Shown: positions 10,027 to 21,983, counted from the stretch's first letter. The stretch: DNA of 64,000 nucleotides from Scatophagus argus (GCF_020382885.2 NC_058495.1:24613127-24677126), one strand, 5' to 3'. A program made the numbers and translations. Notes: generated by a model from the sequence alone, not told the origin.

Positions 10027-10428
10027 TTTCCTTCTCAGTAAAGGCTGCCAGTTCTTTCTCCTGTCATCTTTAGGTTTCCATCTGCTACTGAGAGTATCCC
10101 ATCGAGTCGTTGGTTTCTGTCAGTGTTGTGATTTTATTGTGATGGTGGAACTTACCATCTGTGCCTCATCTCAATTAAAAACAAGAACAACCGGTGTTCC
10201 TTGGTTTTCGTTGGATGTAAGGGGTGGAGCTTTCTCATGGCTGTTTGATCCACAGTAACCCTTAGCAGGGGTGAGTTGGTTTCATCTCTGTGTGCTGTAG
10301 AGTAGAAGAGAAACCACTGGATTATTCACTTCGTGCTGAACTTAAAATAAGACTGGAGGTGCCAAGAAATCAGTCTATATAAGGACGTAACACTAAGTGT
10401 TGCACAAATTCATCTTTTTTGTATTCAT
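10027..10428 (-). promoter_or_regulatory. 5' flank and candidate promoter of TRIM gene 2
   Basis: Homologous to 5314-5700. It keeps the GTAAGT donor-like site, the IRF-type aagagaaa core (10306-10313) and the TATATA (10376-10381). The LINE insertion begins about 65 bp beyond the TATA-like element, so it may separate the core promoter from more distal elements. Confidence 0.4.
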
Positions 10429-10447
10429 TTGAATGGCCAGCATAATG

Positions 10448-10931
10448 TTCTCTCTCAATTTACCAGTCAATCTACGTTCCTACCCTCACCTATGGTCATG
10501 AACTTTGGGTCATGACCGAAAGAACAAGATCTCGGATACAAGCGGCTGAAATGAGCTTTCTCCGCAGGGTGGCGGGGCGCTCTCTTAGGGATAGGGTGAG
10601 GAGCTCTGTCACCCGGGAGGAGCTCGGAGTAGAGCCGCTGCTCCTCCACATCGAAAGGAGCCAGTTGAGGTGGCTCGGGCATTTGTTCCGAATGCCCCCT
10701 GGACGCCTTCCCGGGGAGGTGTTCCGGGCATGCCCCACCGGGAGGAGGCCCCGAGGAAGACCCAGGACACGCTGGAGGGACTATGTCACTCAGCTGGCCT
10801 GGGAACGCCTTGGGGTCCACCCGGAAGAGCTGGAGGAAGTGTCTGGGGAGAGGGAAGTCTGGGTATCCCTGCTCAAGCTGCTGCCCCCGCGACCCGGTCC
10901 CGGATAAAGCGGAAGAAGATGGATGGATGGA
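10448..10931 (+). mobile_element. 5'-truncated RTE-like LINE, 3' end with reverse-transcriptase C-terminus
   Basis: The plus-strand frame from about 10449 to 10907 is open and reads as the C-terminal end of a fish LINE reverse transcriptase: a TLTYGHELWVMTER segment, an AAEMSFLRRVAG segment, an RWLGHLFRMP segment and a GRPRTRWRDYV segment, ending with a TAA stop. A short 3' tail, ataaagcggaagaag, is followed by ATGG repeats. A perfect 19-bp target duplication, TTGAATGGCCAGCATAATG, flanks it (10429-10447 and 10932-10950). Other units carry the uninterrupted site, so the insertion happened after duplication. The intact frame and perfect duplication indicate a young insertion. RTE assignment is from memory. 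Confidence 0.88.
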
Positions 10932-11121
10932 TTGAATGGCCAGCATAATGTAAATCTAATTTATTCACAACATGATCTGATCATTCGGTTATGATCAAAG
11001 ATCTTTTATTCTTCTTCTTCTTCTTTCTGATTTGTCCAGGTCTTCCCTTGAACTGTCTTTCTTTCACGAGCCTGTATCTCAGATGGATTTTCATGGTTTT
11101 TACAATTCCTCCCCTCAGCCA

Positions 11122-11606
11122 TGTTGGGATCTCTAGCCATGTGCTAAGGAGAACAGAGAGGCCAACATGTCTCCCCAGAAGCCTGAACCAGAGTGCCTGA
11201 CCGTCAGAGACCCCGCCCTATGATTTACACCTAGTGGTAAAAGGATCCAAAGGATCGGAGCAACTCAATGTAAGAGGCTTATGTCTGGGCAGAGGCATTG
11301 TTACAATAGGGTTGTTAATGTATCACTTTTCACTTGTAACTGTTGCATCTATTTGACTCCAGATCGTCCACCCTCGTCAGTTCAGTGAGCTCATGCGTCA
11401 TCAGTTTAAAGACCAAAACCTGATCAGATAAACTTTGGTTTACTGACTCCGTTATTGTGTGGTGATAGTGTGAGACTCAAAAGAACTGAGGTGGTGATCT
11501 TTGTTGGACTCTTTGTTCTTCTTCTGTCCCTATCTCTGTCCCTCTCACTCTTACACCGGGCATTGAGGCAGAGGCCCGAGCACGCGATCATGAACCTCCT
11601 CATGGA
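11122..11606 (+). mobile_element. Solo LTR, heavily deleted (LTR copy 3)
   Basis: Starts at tgttgggatctctagcc after agcca. An internal deletion joins the cctagtggtaaaa region to ggatccaaaggatcgg (about 11240), and the 3' part is lost after aacctcctcatgg. Only about a quarter of the element remains, still with the donor-like GTAAGAG and acceptor-like tccag pair. Confidence 0.75.
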
Positions 11607-12231
11607 AAATAAAACAAAAAGTAACATTTTAAAATGAAATATATGACAAATGATTCATTTGATTAATGGACACGTTATGAAATGCTAAAATCTCGCTCAC
11701 CTTCAGACAGGAGTGTAGGAAGGACCATCCATAGGGAAGAGAGAGCTCCTGTGCACAGTCCTTTAACTTGCAAAAACCTGAAGGTTTTTTTTTTGAAAGG
11801 TTTTTACAAGTTGGAGGTCAGTTCTCTCTTTGCTCGACAAAACAACTGGAGGAAACCACAAAAAACATCTGTATCCATGGCAACCGTACATATCATATCA
11901 ATGATGGTGTAAAATGGTGAAATAAATAAAGATGGTGAAAACAAGACTTGAACTTTTACTGAGACACATCATTTGCTGTAGAGACACATTCTGTGCTTCA
12001 CTACACTTTTCCTCTTCTTCTTCTTCTTCTTCTTCTCCTTTCACATCACCACATCCTTTACATAAGACCACCATGTCCTATAGCGCCCCCAGTGGGTTTG
12101 ACTTCAAGAAGAAATCAAAAGTCTCGGTGAAGCCTGTCAAACTCTGGCCTCACAACAATCAACATAAAAGATAAACACATAATTTAAATGAAACAACAGT
12201 TAGCTAAAGATGGAGTTCTAGTGTAGCTAAT
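11607..12231. repeat. Unit 3 left flank
   Basis: Homologous to the conserved upstream block of unit 1 (about 2090-2720), including a (TTC)n tract (about 12010-12036). It ends at gtgtagctaat, where the full-length LTR has inserted. Confidence 0.65.
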
Positions 12232-13626
12232 TGTTGGGATCTCTGACCATGCGCTCTGGAGAACAATAGAGCGGCCTACATGTAACCCATAAAGCCTGAA
12301 TTAGAGTGACTAACAGTTAGAGACCCCACTCATGACGTGCACCTAGTCATAAATTCCTGAGTTTAAACTCAGAAACGGCACGGACATTGGCTGTGTGCCA
12401 GCCATCTCCACGGGGGTCCAAGGTGACATCACTCAGGTAATAAAAGGTCACTGCAACCATCAGATTCTGCTTTTTCCCGTGCGTGCTGTGACAGTGAGAG
12501 CTTCTCCAGGCTCTCCGAGTGTCCAAACCGCCAAAAGGGAGCAACAATCAGACGTTTGATTATCATCATCTTAGATCCCGGGTCACAGTTCTGCAACTAG
12601 CAGGCCGAGAAACAGACTGCTGTAATTTTCTGTAACTTTTCCTTTTTTCTTCTTCCGACGTGGATCGCTGGGCAATCAGCTGATCGCACGTTAACGAGCA
12701 GCGCGCCGACTTTGTTAAGGACGAAACAAAGTTTGTTAACTTCTTCACCGGTGATTTTCTCTGCTGCCGCCGAGAGATCAACACTCCGCATCATCTGAGA
12801 TAACGGACCGCCAGCATCCCGCCGAGGACGACGCTGCGAACGTTTAAGCGGATCATTATTTCAAACTCCGAAAGATCGGAGCAACGCAAAGTAAGAGGCT
12901 TATGTCTGTCAGAGACAGTGTTAAGTAGGATTGTTTACACATGATTTCCTGTAACTTTAAGTGCAGCATTTATTGATTTTGTTTCCAGTCGGTCATTTCC
13001 GCCGTTTCAGCGAGACCGCGTGTCACTGGTTAAAGGACCAATAGCTGAGCAGATAAGCTCCGGTTTACTGACTCCGCTATTGTGTGGTGATACGCGAGAC
13101 TCCAAAGAATTGGAGTGGATTCTTTATTTGGGTTGTGTTTCTTGTATTTTCATTTCTATCTTTCCTCACACTCTTCCTTCTGAACGATGAGGCGAAAGTC
13201 TGAGCATGCGATCACGAACCGTAACCAAGGGGTACGCGGCGCTCAAAGGCTTCGCCCATTTGTTCTCTTCTGTGACCACATAAGCAACATTACGAGTCAT
13301 CACTTTCGTGTTGACTAGCTGTTTTGTTTGCTGAATCATCCACTCATGTGGTTGTTCATCTCGTGTGCTGATGCCCCCTCATGTAGTCCTCCACCATTTT
13401 GGTTGTAGTTTCCCCGCTCGCCATTTTGGTTGTAGTTCTCCACTCATGTGGCCATCCACCATCTTAATTGTAGTCAGCCAGTAGCTTGTTGTTATTAGCT
13501 GCTATGTTATTAGCTGCTATCTTGCTAACCGCCATCTTGTTTGTTTTTAGCCGCTATCTTGTTAGCCGCTACCTGGCTAGCTTGTTAGCCTCCACCTTGT
13601 TTGTTGTCATCTGTCTCTCTCACACA

Positions 13627-13661
<35 letters not shown>

Positions 13662-14086
13662 CTGTATATATGTATACCCATGTATAGATATACCCTTGCT
13701 GCTGTACCTGTGTTATCTTTAATTAATAGTTAATGTGTGTTGATAAAACTTAGATTATGATAGTGTTTATTACAAGTGACACTTATCTATGGATGGTTGT
13801 TGCTGGTTAATAAATCCTGTTATAGTTTAACCTGTCGTTGTCTGTGGTTATTGTGTATGTACTTGTAATAACAGCTGAATTCATGACAGCCAGTGCTCGG
13901 AATCATCCTTCACAATTTTAAGAGACTGTTTTCCTATTAATTAATTTGGCTATTGGCCCCTGGTGACAGGGTGGTGCCCCGATTTTTATGTGTATAAAGC
14001 ATACACTGATTTTTGCTTTAATGATTATACCCCATAATCATTGACTCTTTTGCCAATAACCAAATTGCTCCTACCAGTGCACAACA
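12232..14086 (+). mobile_element. Full-length solo LTR, 1855 bp (LTR copy 4)
   Basis: Ends are TGTTG...CAACA, the TG/CA termini with 5-bp inverted repeats expected of an LTR. It interrupts unit sequence that reads gtagctaatgatacc in other units, leaving TAAT (12228-12231) on the left and TAGT (14087-14090) on the right, a 4-bp target duplication with one change. It has a TATA-like taataaaagg (about 12438), a donor-like GTAAGAG (12891) and an acceptor-like tttccag (ending 12988), a cluster of CCATCTTG-like motifs (13390-13560), a (CA)n tract (about 13625-13660) and AATAAA (13809-13814). No gag/pol/env is present. The superfamily (ERV or Ty3/Gypsy) cannot be decided from an LTR alone. It is clearly diverged from the other copies, so it is an independent insertion. 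Confidence 0.85.
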
Positions 14087-14090
14087 TAGT

Positions 14091-15252
14091 GATACCAGCT
14101 AACAGGTTTTATGAATTCTTGGAGCTGGTAAAGTGACACATTGTCCTGTTTCATAGATTATTAGTTTTGGTGACCTGTCTGACGTGGTTCCTGAATCACA
14201 CCACTAACATGAGTGTGTGTTTTCTGATTTATTTAATTATCTGTAGTCGGCCCACTTTTGTTGAAATGCATCAGGGCTGCCACTGATTTTGTTCATTCAT
14301 GGCTGTGGTGATATTCACTTATTTGCTAAATATTATTTATTCTCTCCCTCAAAGGTGAGACTTGACGTCATTTAGAATTAGGTGAAGAAGAAAATCGACA
14401 CATACGTTGTATCATTTAGGCAGTCATCCACAATGTGTTGGCATATCGTGGAAGAAGTATTCAGGACATTTATGGAAGTAAACGTGACAAAACTGTTGGA
14501 ATATTGTTGGAATGCTGTCCATCTCTGCTCTGTTCAGTCCTGTTTGGTCCTACCTGGTTCTGTTTAGTCCAGTTACCTTGACCAGCAGTTGTCAGCCTGG
14601 TTTGGGTCCTGCCAGGCTCCGTCCACCTCTTCATGGCTCTGTCTATACTCTGCTGGTTTTAGCGTTCCTGGTCCTGTCTTTCCCAGTTGCCCTGACTGGC
14701 TGCTATTAGCTCCATTTTGGCAGCAGCAAATTCTCACAAATGAAAAGCGGAAACTGGGGAGGGTTTAACATTTTTACTTTGAAAAGATTAATTGATTAAC
14801 AAAACAGCTGTCAAATTGCTGCAGCTCTAAAGTTTAATGTACTTTAAGTTTTTATTGTTACAAAATCACAAATTCATAAACAAAATGCAAAAGCAATTCC
14901 AGCATCCACCAACACTGAGAATGATTTCACTTTCACTTACAAAGACTGAAAGAAAAAAAAATCTATTTAAAACAATTCAAAACACACAGTAACACCCAGC
15001 AAGCTGCTCTGCTGTCAACTCCACATCCTTTGTGACGTATTGTGTGATCATGTTGTGAATGCAGAAGAACAGGAAATATCCAGGATGTTCATTCAGTTAC
15101 AGACATTTGTCCTGTGCTGAACATCTTTGGATATAAAAGGACAAAAAGTTCAAGCTATTTCAAATTTCATAAAAGATTTTTGTTTCCAACCAGTTTAGAA
15201 GCCAAAAGAAGGCTTTTCTTAACCTGACAATAACTATATATAGCATGTCGAA
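14091..15252. repeat. Unit 3 non-coding flank, including the 3' region of TRIM gene 3
   Basis: Resumes the unit at gataccagctaacagg and runs into the stop codon of gene 3, as in units 1 and 2. No separate gene is seen. Confidence 0.6.
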
Positions 15253-16686
15253 CTAAGACCGGAAACCAGACCAGACGGCTTTTGACACAGTCGGCTGTTC
15301 CACTGTTACAGAGACTGTCACTGGTAATATCGTCATTGAAGGTTTTTTATCGGTGTCAGTGTATGGAAACACCCTGTCACTGAAAGTGTGTTTGAAGGTG
15401 TGTATGTGTGTGTTTGCATCGAGATCATAAAATGACAGTTTTCCTTTGTCAAAGTCCAGACAAACTCTGATCCTCTTAAGGTTTTTCACTGGGAGAACTT
15501 TAGATGGAAGTGGTGGAGAGCCTGCTGTGTATTTTCCTTCAAGGAGACAGATTTCCCAGAATCCAGTCAGTATTTCTTCCTTTCTCTGGACAGACTCCTG
15601 TATCACTCCCAGAGCCCAATACTGTTCATCCACAACCTCAGCATCCCAGCAGTGAGTCCCTGAGTTAAAACCCTCAGAGCCCAGGACAACACAATGAAAC
15701 CCAAACCTCTCAGGGTTTTCAGGAAGCTTCTGTTTCTCTCCATGTCTCACACTGGTCAGATCTTCAGACAGGATGAGTTCTGGATGAGCAGTGTTTGGAT
15801 CCAGAATCACAGGAGTGTAGGAGACCATCTCCTTCATCTTGTTCCAGATGTTGAAGGTCAGGTTGCCCAGGTGTTTGGCCACGTCTATCAGAGCTCCTGA
15901 GACGAGCTGTGGATCATCCAGCAGGGGGCGCTGCTGGACTGTTTTCACTGCTGCCTTGTAGTTCTGTAGGAATGAGACGTCTTCAGCTCTCAGCTCGTCC
16001 TCTGTGGTTCTGATTGTGTCTGAAAGAGCTGCTATCTCTCTGCTCAGAGCCTCAGTCTTCTCCTTCATCATCTGACTCTTCTGCTCCTCTTCCTCTCTCA
16101 GAGCAGTGATCCTGGCCTCCTCTTCCTCTTGTAGAAACTGGTGAAGCTTCTTAAACTGCTCCTTAATCTGCCTCTCTGTGTGTTGGGCCTGGACTTTAAT
16201 GTGTTCTGCTGTTTGATCACAGTTTTCTTTAACACGTTCAAAGACCTTCAGTTTCTCCTTTGAAGGCTTCAGGATTTTTTGGAGCTCCTTTTTAAAATCC
16301 TGTGCAGCTTCATCAGTTGGTCTGAATCTGTGTTTGGTGTGTGTTTTAGAGTCTCTGCAGACGACACACACTGGTTGCTGGTGGTCCAGACAGAAGAGTT
16401 TGAGTTTCTTAGAATGCAGATAGCAGAGAGCCTCAGACTTTGCTGAAGTTCTCTGATCTCTCTCCAGTAAGAAGGTCTCGCACAGGTTCTTTAATGCCAG
16501 GTTACGAGGTGGATCACTCATCAAAGGTATTTCTTTACAAACTGGACACTCCTGTACAGGTTTCTCTCTCCACCAGGTCTGCAGACAGTCTCTGCAGAAG
16601 CTGTGGCTACAGGACAGGACAACAGGATCTTTAAAGATGTCATGGCAGACTGGACAAGAGAGATCCTCGTCTGATTGTGAAGCCAT
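15253..16686 (-). CDS. TRIM35-like RING/B-box/B30.2 E3 ubiquitin ligase, gene 3
   Basis: Intact 477-residue paralogue with full RING, B-box, coiled coil and PRY-SPRY. It shares PERFGFH and [11 protein letters not shown] in the PRY/SPRY boundary with gene 5, but [17 protein letters not shown] at the C-terminus with gene 2, so different parts of the domain have different closest relatives. VQERVKENC-type changes (Glu at 154) are shared with gene 4. Compared with gene 1 over residues ~322-411 there are six amino-acid-changing codons and one silent change. The start is the same strong-context ATG. Its candidate TATA element is disrupted, so expression may differ. Confidence 0.95.
   Translation of the reverse strand: MASQSDEDLSCPVCHDIFKDPVVLSCSHSFCRDCLQTWWREKPVQECPVCKEIPLMSDPPRNLALKNLCETFLLERDQRTSAKSEALCYLHSKKLKLFCLDHQQPVCVVCRDSKTHTKHRFRPTDEAAQDFKKELQKILKPSKEKLKVFERVKENCDQTAEHIKVQAQHTERQIKEQFKKLHQFLQEEEEARITALREEEEQKSQMMKEKTEALSREIAALSDTIRTTEDELRAEDVSFLQNYKAAVKTVQQRPLLDDPQLVSGALIDVAKHLGNLTFNIWNKMKEMVSYTPVILDPNTAHPELILSEDLTSVRHGEKQKLPENPERFGFHCVVLGSEGFNSGTHCWDAEVVDEQYWALGVIQESVQRKEEILTGFWEICLLEGKYTAGSPPLPSKVLPVKNLKRIRVCLDFDKGKLSFYDLDANTHIHTFKHTFSDRVFPYTDTDKKPSMTILPVTVSVTVEQPTVSKAVWSGFRS
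15918..15931 (+). promoter_or_regulatory. CTCF-consensus motif inside TRIM gene 3
   Basis: Perfect CCASYAGRKGGCRS match in the same codons and orientation as the other copies. Confidence 0.45.
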
Positions 16687-17280
16687 TTTCCTTCTCAGTA
16701 AAGGCTGCCAGTTCTTTCTCCTGTCATCTTTAGGTTTCCATCTGCTACTGAGAGTATCCCATCGAGTCGTTGGTTTCTGTCAGTGTTGTGATTTTATTGT
16801 GATGGTGGAACTTACCATCTGTGCCTCATCTCAATTAAAAACAAGAATAACCGGTGTTCCTTGGTTTTCGTTGGATGTAAGGGGTGGAGTTTTCTCATGG
16901 CTGTTTGATCCACAGTAACCCTTAGCAGGGGTGAGTTGGTTTCATCTCTGTGTGCTGTAGAGTAGAAGAGAAACCACTGGCTTATTCACTTCGTGCTGAA
17001 CTTAAAATGAGACTGGAGGTGCCGAGACATCAGTCTTTACAGGAGGATGTAACACTAAGTGTTGCACAAATTCATGTTTGTTGTATTCATTTGAATGGCC
17101 AGCATAATGTAAATCTAATTTATTCACAACATGATCTGATCATTTGGTTATGATCAAAGATCTTTTATTCTTCTTCTTCTTCTTTCTGATTTGTCCAGGT
17201 CTTCCCTTGAACTGTCTTTCTTTCACGAGTCTGCATCTCAGATGGATTTTCATGGTTTTTACAATTCCTCCCCTCAGCCA
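16687..17280 (-). promoter_or_regulatory. 5' flank of TRIM gene 3, TATA-like element lost
   Basis: Homologous to the gene 1 flank, with the IRF-type aagagaaa core kept (16966-16973) and the GTAAGT donor-like site kept. The TATATA of genes 1 and 2 is replaced by tctttacaggagg (about 17034-17046). Confidence 0.4.
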
Positions 17281-18462
17281 TGTTGGGATCTCTAGCCATG
17301 TGCTAAGGAGAACAGAGAGGCCAACATGTCTCCCCAGAAGCCTGAACCAGAGTGCCTGACCGTTAGAGACCCCGCCCTATGATTTACACCTAGTGGTAAA
17401 ATCAGAATTCGAACACAGATCCAGCACGGACATTGTCTGTGGTCCAGCCATCTCCACGGGGGTCCGAGGTGATGTCACTTAAAAGGCACCGTGATCCTCA
17501 TACGTCGCTTTTTCAAAGTGCGTCGCTGTGACAGTGAGAGCTACGCCAGGCTCTCCCAGGTGTCCAGGTCACCGAAAGGGAGCAACATTCAAACGTTTGA
17601 CTACCATCATCTTTAGAATTCTGGGTTACAGTTTGCAACTTGCGGGCCAAAAAATAGACTGCTGTGTTTTTCTTTTCTTTTCTTTTTCCTTTTTCCTTTC
17701 CTTTCTTTTTGGACAAGGATCATTGCACAATCAGCTGAGTTCACCTTAACAAGAGCCACGTTAGTGGCAAAAGTTAGTCTTTTAAAGTTAGTCTAGAACA
17801 AAGTTAGTCTTTTTTTTCCCCCTTTCCCAGTGCCGCCGAGGAACACATCGATACTCCGCATCGCCAGAGGAGCGAGGTAACAGACCGTCAGCACCCCGCC
17901 GAGGACAGCGCTGTGGACATTCAAGCGGAGTATTACTTTACAAACTCCAAAGGATCGGAGCAACTCAAAGTAAGAGGCTTATGTCTGGGCAGAGGCATTG
18001 TTACAATAGGGTTGTTAATGTATTACTTTTCACTTGTAAGTGCTGCATCTATTTGACTCCAGATCGTCCACCCTCATCAGTTCAGTGAGCTCATGTGTCA
18101 TCAGTTTAAAGACCAAAACCTGATCAGATAAACTTTGGTTTACTGACTCCGTTATTGTGTGGTGATAGTGTGAGACTCAAAAGAACTGAGGTGGTGATCT
18201 TTGTTGGGCTCTTTGTTCTTCTTCTGTCCCTATCTCTGTCCCTCTCACTCTTACACCGGGCATTGAGGCAGAGGCCCGAGCATGCGATCACGAACCTCCT
18301 CATGGAGCACGTGATGCTCGGGGATCTTCGCCCTTCGACCTTTTGGTTTACCACGTAAGCAACACCATGTGACCATCCACCATCTTGGCTCTGAGCAAAC
18401 AATCCCTGCGTGTCACTCCGCTGCCATCTTGTTTCTTGCTGACTCATCAATCACGTGGCCAC
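17281..18462 (+). mobile_element. Solo LTR, 3'-truncated (LTR copy 5)
   Basis: Begins tgttgggatc after GCCA (17277-17280) and keeps the whole left two thirds, including a pyrimidine-rich stretch (about 17668-17710) missing from copies 2 and 3. It lacks the final part, breaking off after cacgtggccacc exactly as copy 2 does. The shared right breakpoint shows that copies 2 and 5 descend from one deleted ancestor. It keeps the GTAAGAG/tccag pair and the CCATCTTG motifs. Confidence 0.78.
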
Positions 18463-20284
18463 CTTTTCTTTGACAAACGTTTTTCCCCACAACAAAAAAT
18501 GACAAAATAAAACAAAAAGTAACATTTTAAAATGAAATATATGACAAATGATTAATTTGCTTAATGGACACGTTATGAAATGCTAAAATCTCGCTCACCT
18601 TCAGACAGGAGTGTAGGAAGGACCATCCATAGGGAAGAGGGAACTCCTGTGCACAGTCCTTTAACTTGCAAAAACCTGAAGGTTTTGAAAGGTTTTTACA
18701 AGTTGGAGGTCAGTTCTCTCTTTGCTCGACAAAACAACCGGAGGAAACCACAAAAAACATCTGTATCCATGGCAACCGTACATATCATATCAATGATGGT
18801 GTAAAATGGTGAAATAAATAAAGATGGTGAAAACAAGACTTGAACTTTTACTGAAAAAGAGACACATCATTTGCTGTAGAGACACATTCTGTGCTTCACC
18901 ACACTTTTCCTCTTCTTCTTCTTCTTCTTCTCTTTCTACATCAGCACATCCTTTACATAAGACCACCATGTCCTATGGCGCCCCCAGTGGGTTTGACTTC
19001 AAGAAGAAATCAAAAGTCTCGGTGAAGCCTGTCAAACTCTGGCCTCACAACAATCAACATAAAAGATAAAAACATAATTTAAATGAAACAACAGTTAGCT
19101 AAAGATGGAGTTCCAGTGTAGCTAATGATACCAGCTAACAGGGTTTATGAATTCTTGGAGCTGGTAAAGTGACACATTGTCCTGTTTCATAGATTATTAG
19201 TTTTGGTGACCTGTCTGACGTGGCTCCTGAATCACACCACTAACATGAGTGTGTGTTTTCTGATTTATTTAATTATCTGTAGTTGACCCACTTTTGTTGA
19301 AATGCATCAGGGCTGCCACTGATTTTGTTCATTCATGGTGATATTCACTTATTTGTTAAATATTATTTATTCTTTCCTACACAGGTGGGACTTGATGGGC
19401 TTTACAGTTAGCTGAAGAAGAAAATCGACACATACGTTGTATCATTTAGGCAGTCATCCACAATGTATTGGCATATCATGGAAGAAGTATTCAGGACATT
19501 TATGGAAGTAAACGTGACAAAACTGTTGGAGTATTGTTGGAATGCTGTCCATCTCTGCTCTGTTCAGTCCTGTTTGGTCCTACCTGGTTCTGTTTAGTCC
19601 AGTTACTTTGACCAGCAGTTGTCAGCCTCGTTTGGGTCCTGCCAGGCTCCGTCCACCTCTTCATGGCTCTGTCTATACTCTGCTGGTTTTAGTGTTCCTG
19701 GTCCTGTCTTTCCCAGTTGCCCTGACTGGCTGCTATTAGCCCCATTTTGGCAGCAGCAAATTCTCACAAATGAAAAGCGGAAACTGGGGAGGGTTTAACA
19801 TTTTCACTTTAAAAAGATTAATTGATGAACAAAACAGTTGTCAAATTACTGCAGCTCTAAAGTTTAATGTACTTTAAGTTTTTATTGTTACAAAATCACA
19901 AATTCATAAACAAAATGCAAAAGCAATTCCATCATCCACCAACACTGAGAATGATTTCACTTTCACTTACAAAGACTGAAAGAAAAAAAAATCTATTTAA
20001 AACAATTCAAAACACACAGTAACACCCAGCAAGCTGCTCTGCTGTCAACTCCACATCGTTTGTGACGTATTGTGTGATCATGTTGTGAATGCAGAAGAAC
20101 AGGAAATATCCAGGATGTTCATTCAGTTACAGACATTTGTCCTGTGCTGAACATCTTTGGATATAAAAGGACAAAAAGTTCAAGCTATTTCAAATTTCAT
20201 AAAAGATTTTTGTTTCCAACCAATTTAGAAGCCAAAAGTTGGCTGTTCTTTTTACCTGACAATAACTATATATAGCATGACGAA
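18463..20284. repeat. Unit 4 non-coding flank, including the 3' region of TRIM gene 4
   Basis: Closely matches 6758-8592. The (TTC)n tract is shorter (about 18913-18932). Near the gene end it has ttggctgttctttttacc where other units have aaggcttttcttaacc. Confidence 0.6.
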
Positions 20285-21718
20285 CTAAGACCGGAAATCA
20301 GACCAGAAGCCTTTTGACACAGTCGGCTGTTCCACTGTTACAGAGACTGTCACTGGTAATATCTTATTTGAAGGTTTTTTAAGGGTGTCAATGTATGGAA
20401 ACACCCTGTCACTGAAAGTGTGTTTGAAGGTGTGTATGTGTGTGTTTGCATCGAGATCATAAAATGACAGTTTTCCTTTGTCAAAGTCCAGACAAACTCT
20501 GATCCTCTTAAGGTTTTTCACTGGGAGAACTTTAGATGGAAGAGGTGGAGAGCCTGCTGTGTATTTTCCATCAGAGAGACAAATTTCCCAGAATCCAGTC
20601 AGTATTTTTTCCTTTCTCTGGACAGATTCCTGTATCACTCCCAGAGCCCAATACTGTTCATCCATAACCTCAGCATCCCAGCAGTGAGTCCCTGAGTTAA
20701 AACCCTCTGAGCCCAGGACAACACGATGAAGCTCAAACCTCTCAGGGTTTTCAGGAAGTTTCTGTCTCAGTCCATGTCTCACACTGGTCAGATCTTCAGA
20801 CAGGATGAGTTCTGGATGAGCAGTGTTTGGATCCAGAATCACAGGAGTGTAGGAGACCACCTCCTTCATCTTGTTCCAGATGTTGAAGGTCAGGTTGCCC
20901 AGATGTTTGGCCACGTCTATCAGAGCTCCTGAGACGAGCTGTGGATCATCCAGCAGGGGGCGCTGCTGGACTCTTTTCACTGCTGCCTTGTAGTTCTGTA
21001 GGAATGAGACGTCTTCAGCTCTCAGCTCGTCCTCTGTGGTTCTGATTGTGTCTGAAAGAGCTGCTATCTCTCTGCTCAGAGCCTCAGTCTTCTCCTTCAT
21101 CATCTGACTCTTCTGCTCCTCTTCCTCCCTCAGAGCAGTGATCCTGGCCTCCTCTTCCTCTTGCAGAAACTGGTGAAGCTTCTTAAACTGCTCCTTAATC
21201 TGTCTCTCTGTGTGTTGGGCCTGGACTTTAATGTGTTCTGCTGTTTGATCACAGTTTTCTTTAACACGTTCAAAGACCTTCAGTTTCTCCTGTAAAGGCT
21301 TCAGGGCTTCTTGAAGCTCCTTTTTAAAATCCTGTGCAGCTTCATCAGTTGGTCTGAATCTGTGGTTGGTGTGTGTTTCAGAGTCTCTGCAGATGACACA
21401 CACTGGTTGCTGGTGGTCCAGACAGAAGAGTTTGAGTTTCTCAGAGTGCAGACTGCAGAGAACCTCAGATTTTACTGAAGCTCTCTGATCTCTCTTCAGT
21501 AAGAAGGTCTCACACAGGTTCTTTAATGCCAGGTTACGAGGTGGATCACTCATCAAAGGTATTTCCTTACAAACTGGACACTCCTGTACAGGTTTCTCTC
21601 TCCACCAGGTCTGCAGACAGTCTCTGCAGAAGCTGTGGCTGCACGACAGGACAACAGGATCTTTAAAGATGTCATGACAGATTGGACAGGAAAGATCCTC
21701 TTCTGACTGAGAAAACAT
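20285..21718 (-). CDS. TRIM35-like RING/B-box/B30.2 E3 ubiquitin ligase, gene 4 (divergent 5' end)
   Basis: Intact 477-residue paralogue with all zinc ligands. Its N-terminal third differs from the other four: it starts [16 protein letters not shown], has [11 protein letters not shown] and [10 protein letters not shown] in the B-box, and [17 protein letters not shown] at about 132-149. From the coiled coil on it rejoins the others, and its C-terminus ([11 protein letters not shown]) is that of gene 1. The start context is weak (C at -3, T at +4), unlike the strong context of its sisters, and its upstream DNA is unrelated to theirs. Gene 5 shares some of its N-terminal variants ([14 protein letters not shown]). 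Either this copy keeps an older 5' end or it was formed by recombination with another TRIM locus. Confidence 0.95.
   Translation of the reverse strand: MFSQSEEDLSCPICHDIFKDPVVLSCSHSFCRDCLQTWWREKPVQECPVCKEIPLMSDPPRNLALKNLCETFLLKRDQRASVKSEVLCSLHSEKLKLFCLDHQQPVCVICRDSETHTNHRFRPTDEAAQDFKKELQEALKPLQEKLKVFERVKENCDQTAEHIKVQAQHTERQIKEQFKKLHQFLQEEEEARITALREEEEQKSQMMKEKTEALSREIAALSDTIRTTEDELRAEDVSFLQNYKAAVKRVQQRPLLDDPQLVSGALIDVAKHLGNLTFNIWNKMKEVVSYTPVILDPNTAHPELILSEDLTSVRHGLRQKLPENPERFELHRVVLGSEGFNSGTHCWDAEVMDEQYWALGVIQESVQRKEKILTGFWEICLSDGKYTAGSPPLPSKVLPVKNLKRIRVCLDFDKGKLSFYDLDANTHIHTFKHTFSDRVFPYIDTLKKPSNKILPVTVSVTVEQPTVSKGFWSDFRS
20950..20963 (+). promoter_or_regulatory. CTCF-consensus motif inside TRIM gene 4
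   Basis: Perfect CCASYAGRKGGCRS match in the same codons and orientation as the other copies. Confidence 0.45.
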
Positions 21719-21983
21719 TTGTCTCTGAGTGAAGCTCGAAACACAGCAGGAAGACAGGAATCGGCCCGACAGGATCAGTCAAGACAGTTGAAGGTTTTGC
21801 TTTCAGTTTGTTTCGTAGCTCCTCTTGATAATATCTCCCGTTTATAATGTGGTATCAGCAGTATTCCAGTACTGCAGTAATCCCAGAACTTTCTCCTACC
21901 TGTGGTCTGTCTCTGTGGAGTTTGGTCTGCTGGTGAATATTTGTTGAGTCCTGTATCTGTAGAAACATAAAGTAACAACCTGT
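21719..21983 (-). promoter_or_regulatory. Unique 5' flank of TRIM gene 4
   Basis: About 265 bp with no counterpart elsewhere in the array. On the minus strand a CACAG/GTAGGAG donor-like site (near 21895-21905) and a TTCACTCAG acceptor-like site just before the start codon would outline a ~170-nt 5'UTR intron. An IRF-type core (TTTCAGTT on the plus strand, 21801-21808) is present but is expected by chance fairly often. The block ends where unit 5 sequence begins (gagacacaccctgtg). Confidence 0.35.

Noticed and set aside
13625-13660. CRISPR-like or other spaced direct repeats in the array
   Set aside because: The repeats are simple (CA)n, LTR motif clusters or duplicated gene units; no spacer-repeat structure exists and the DNA is vertebrate.
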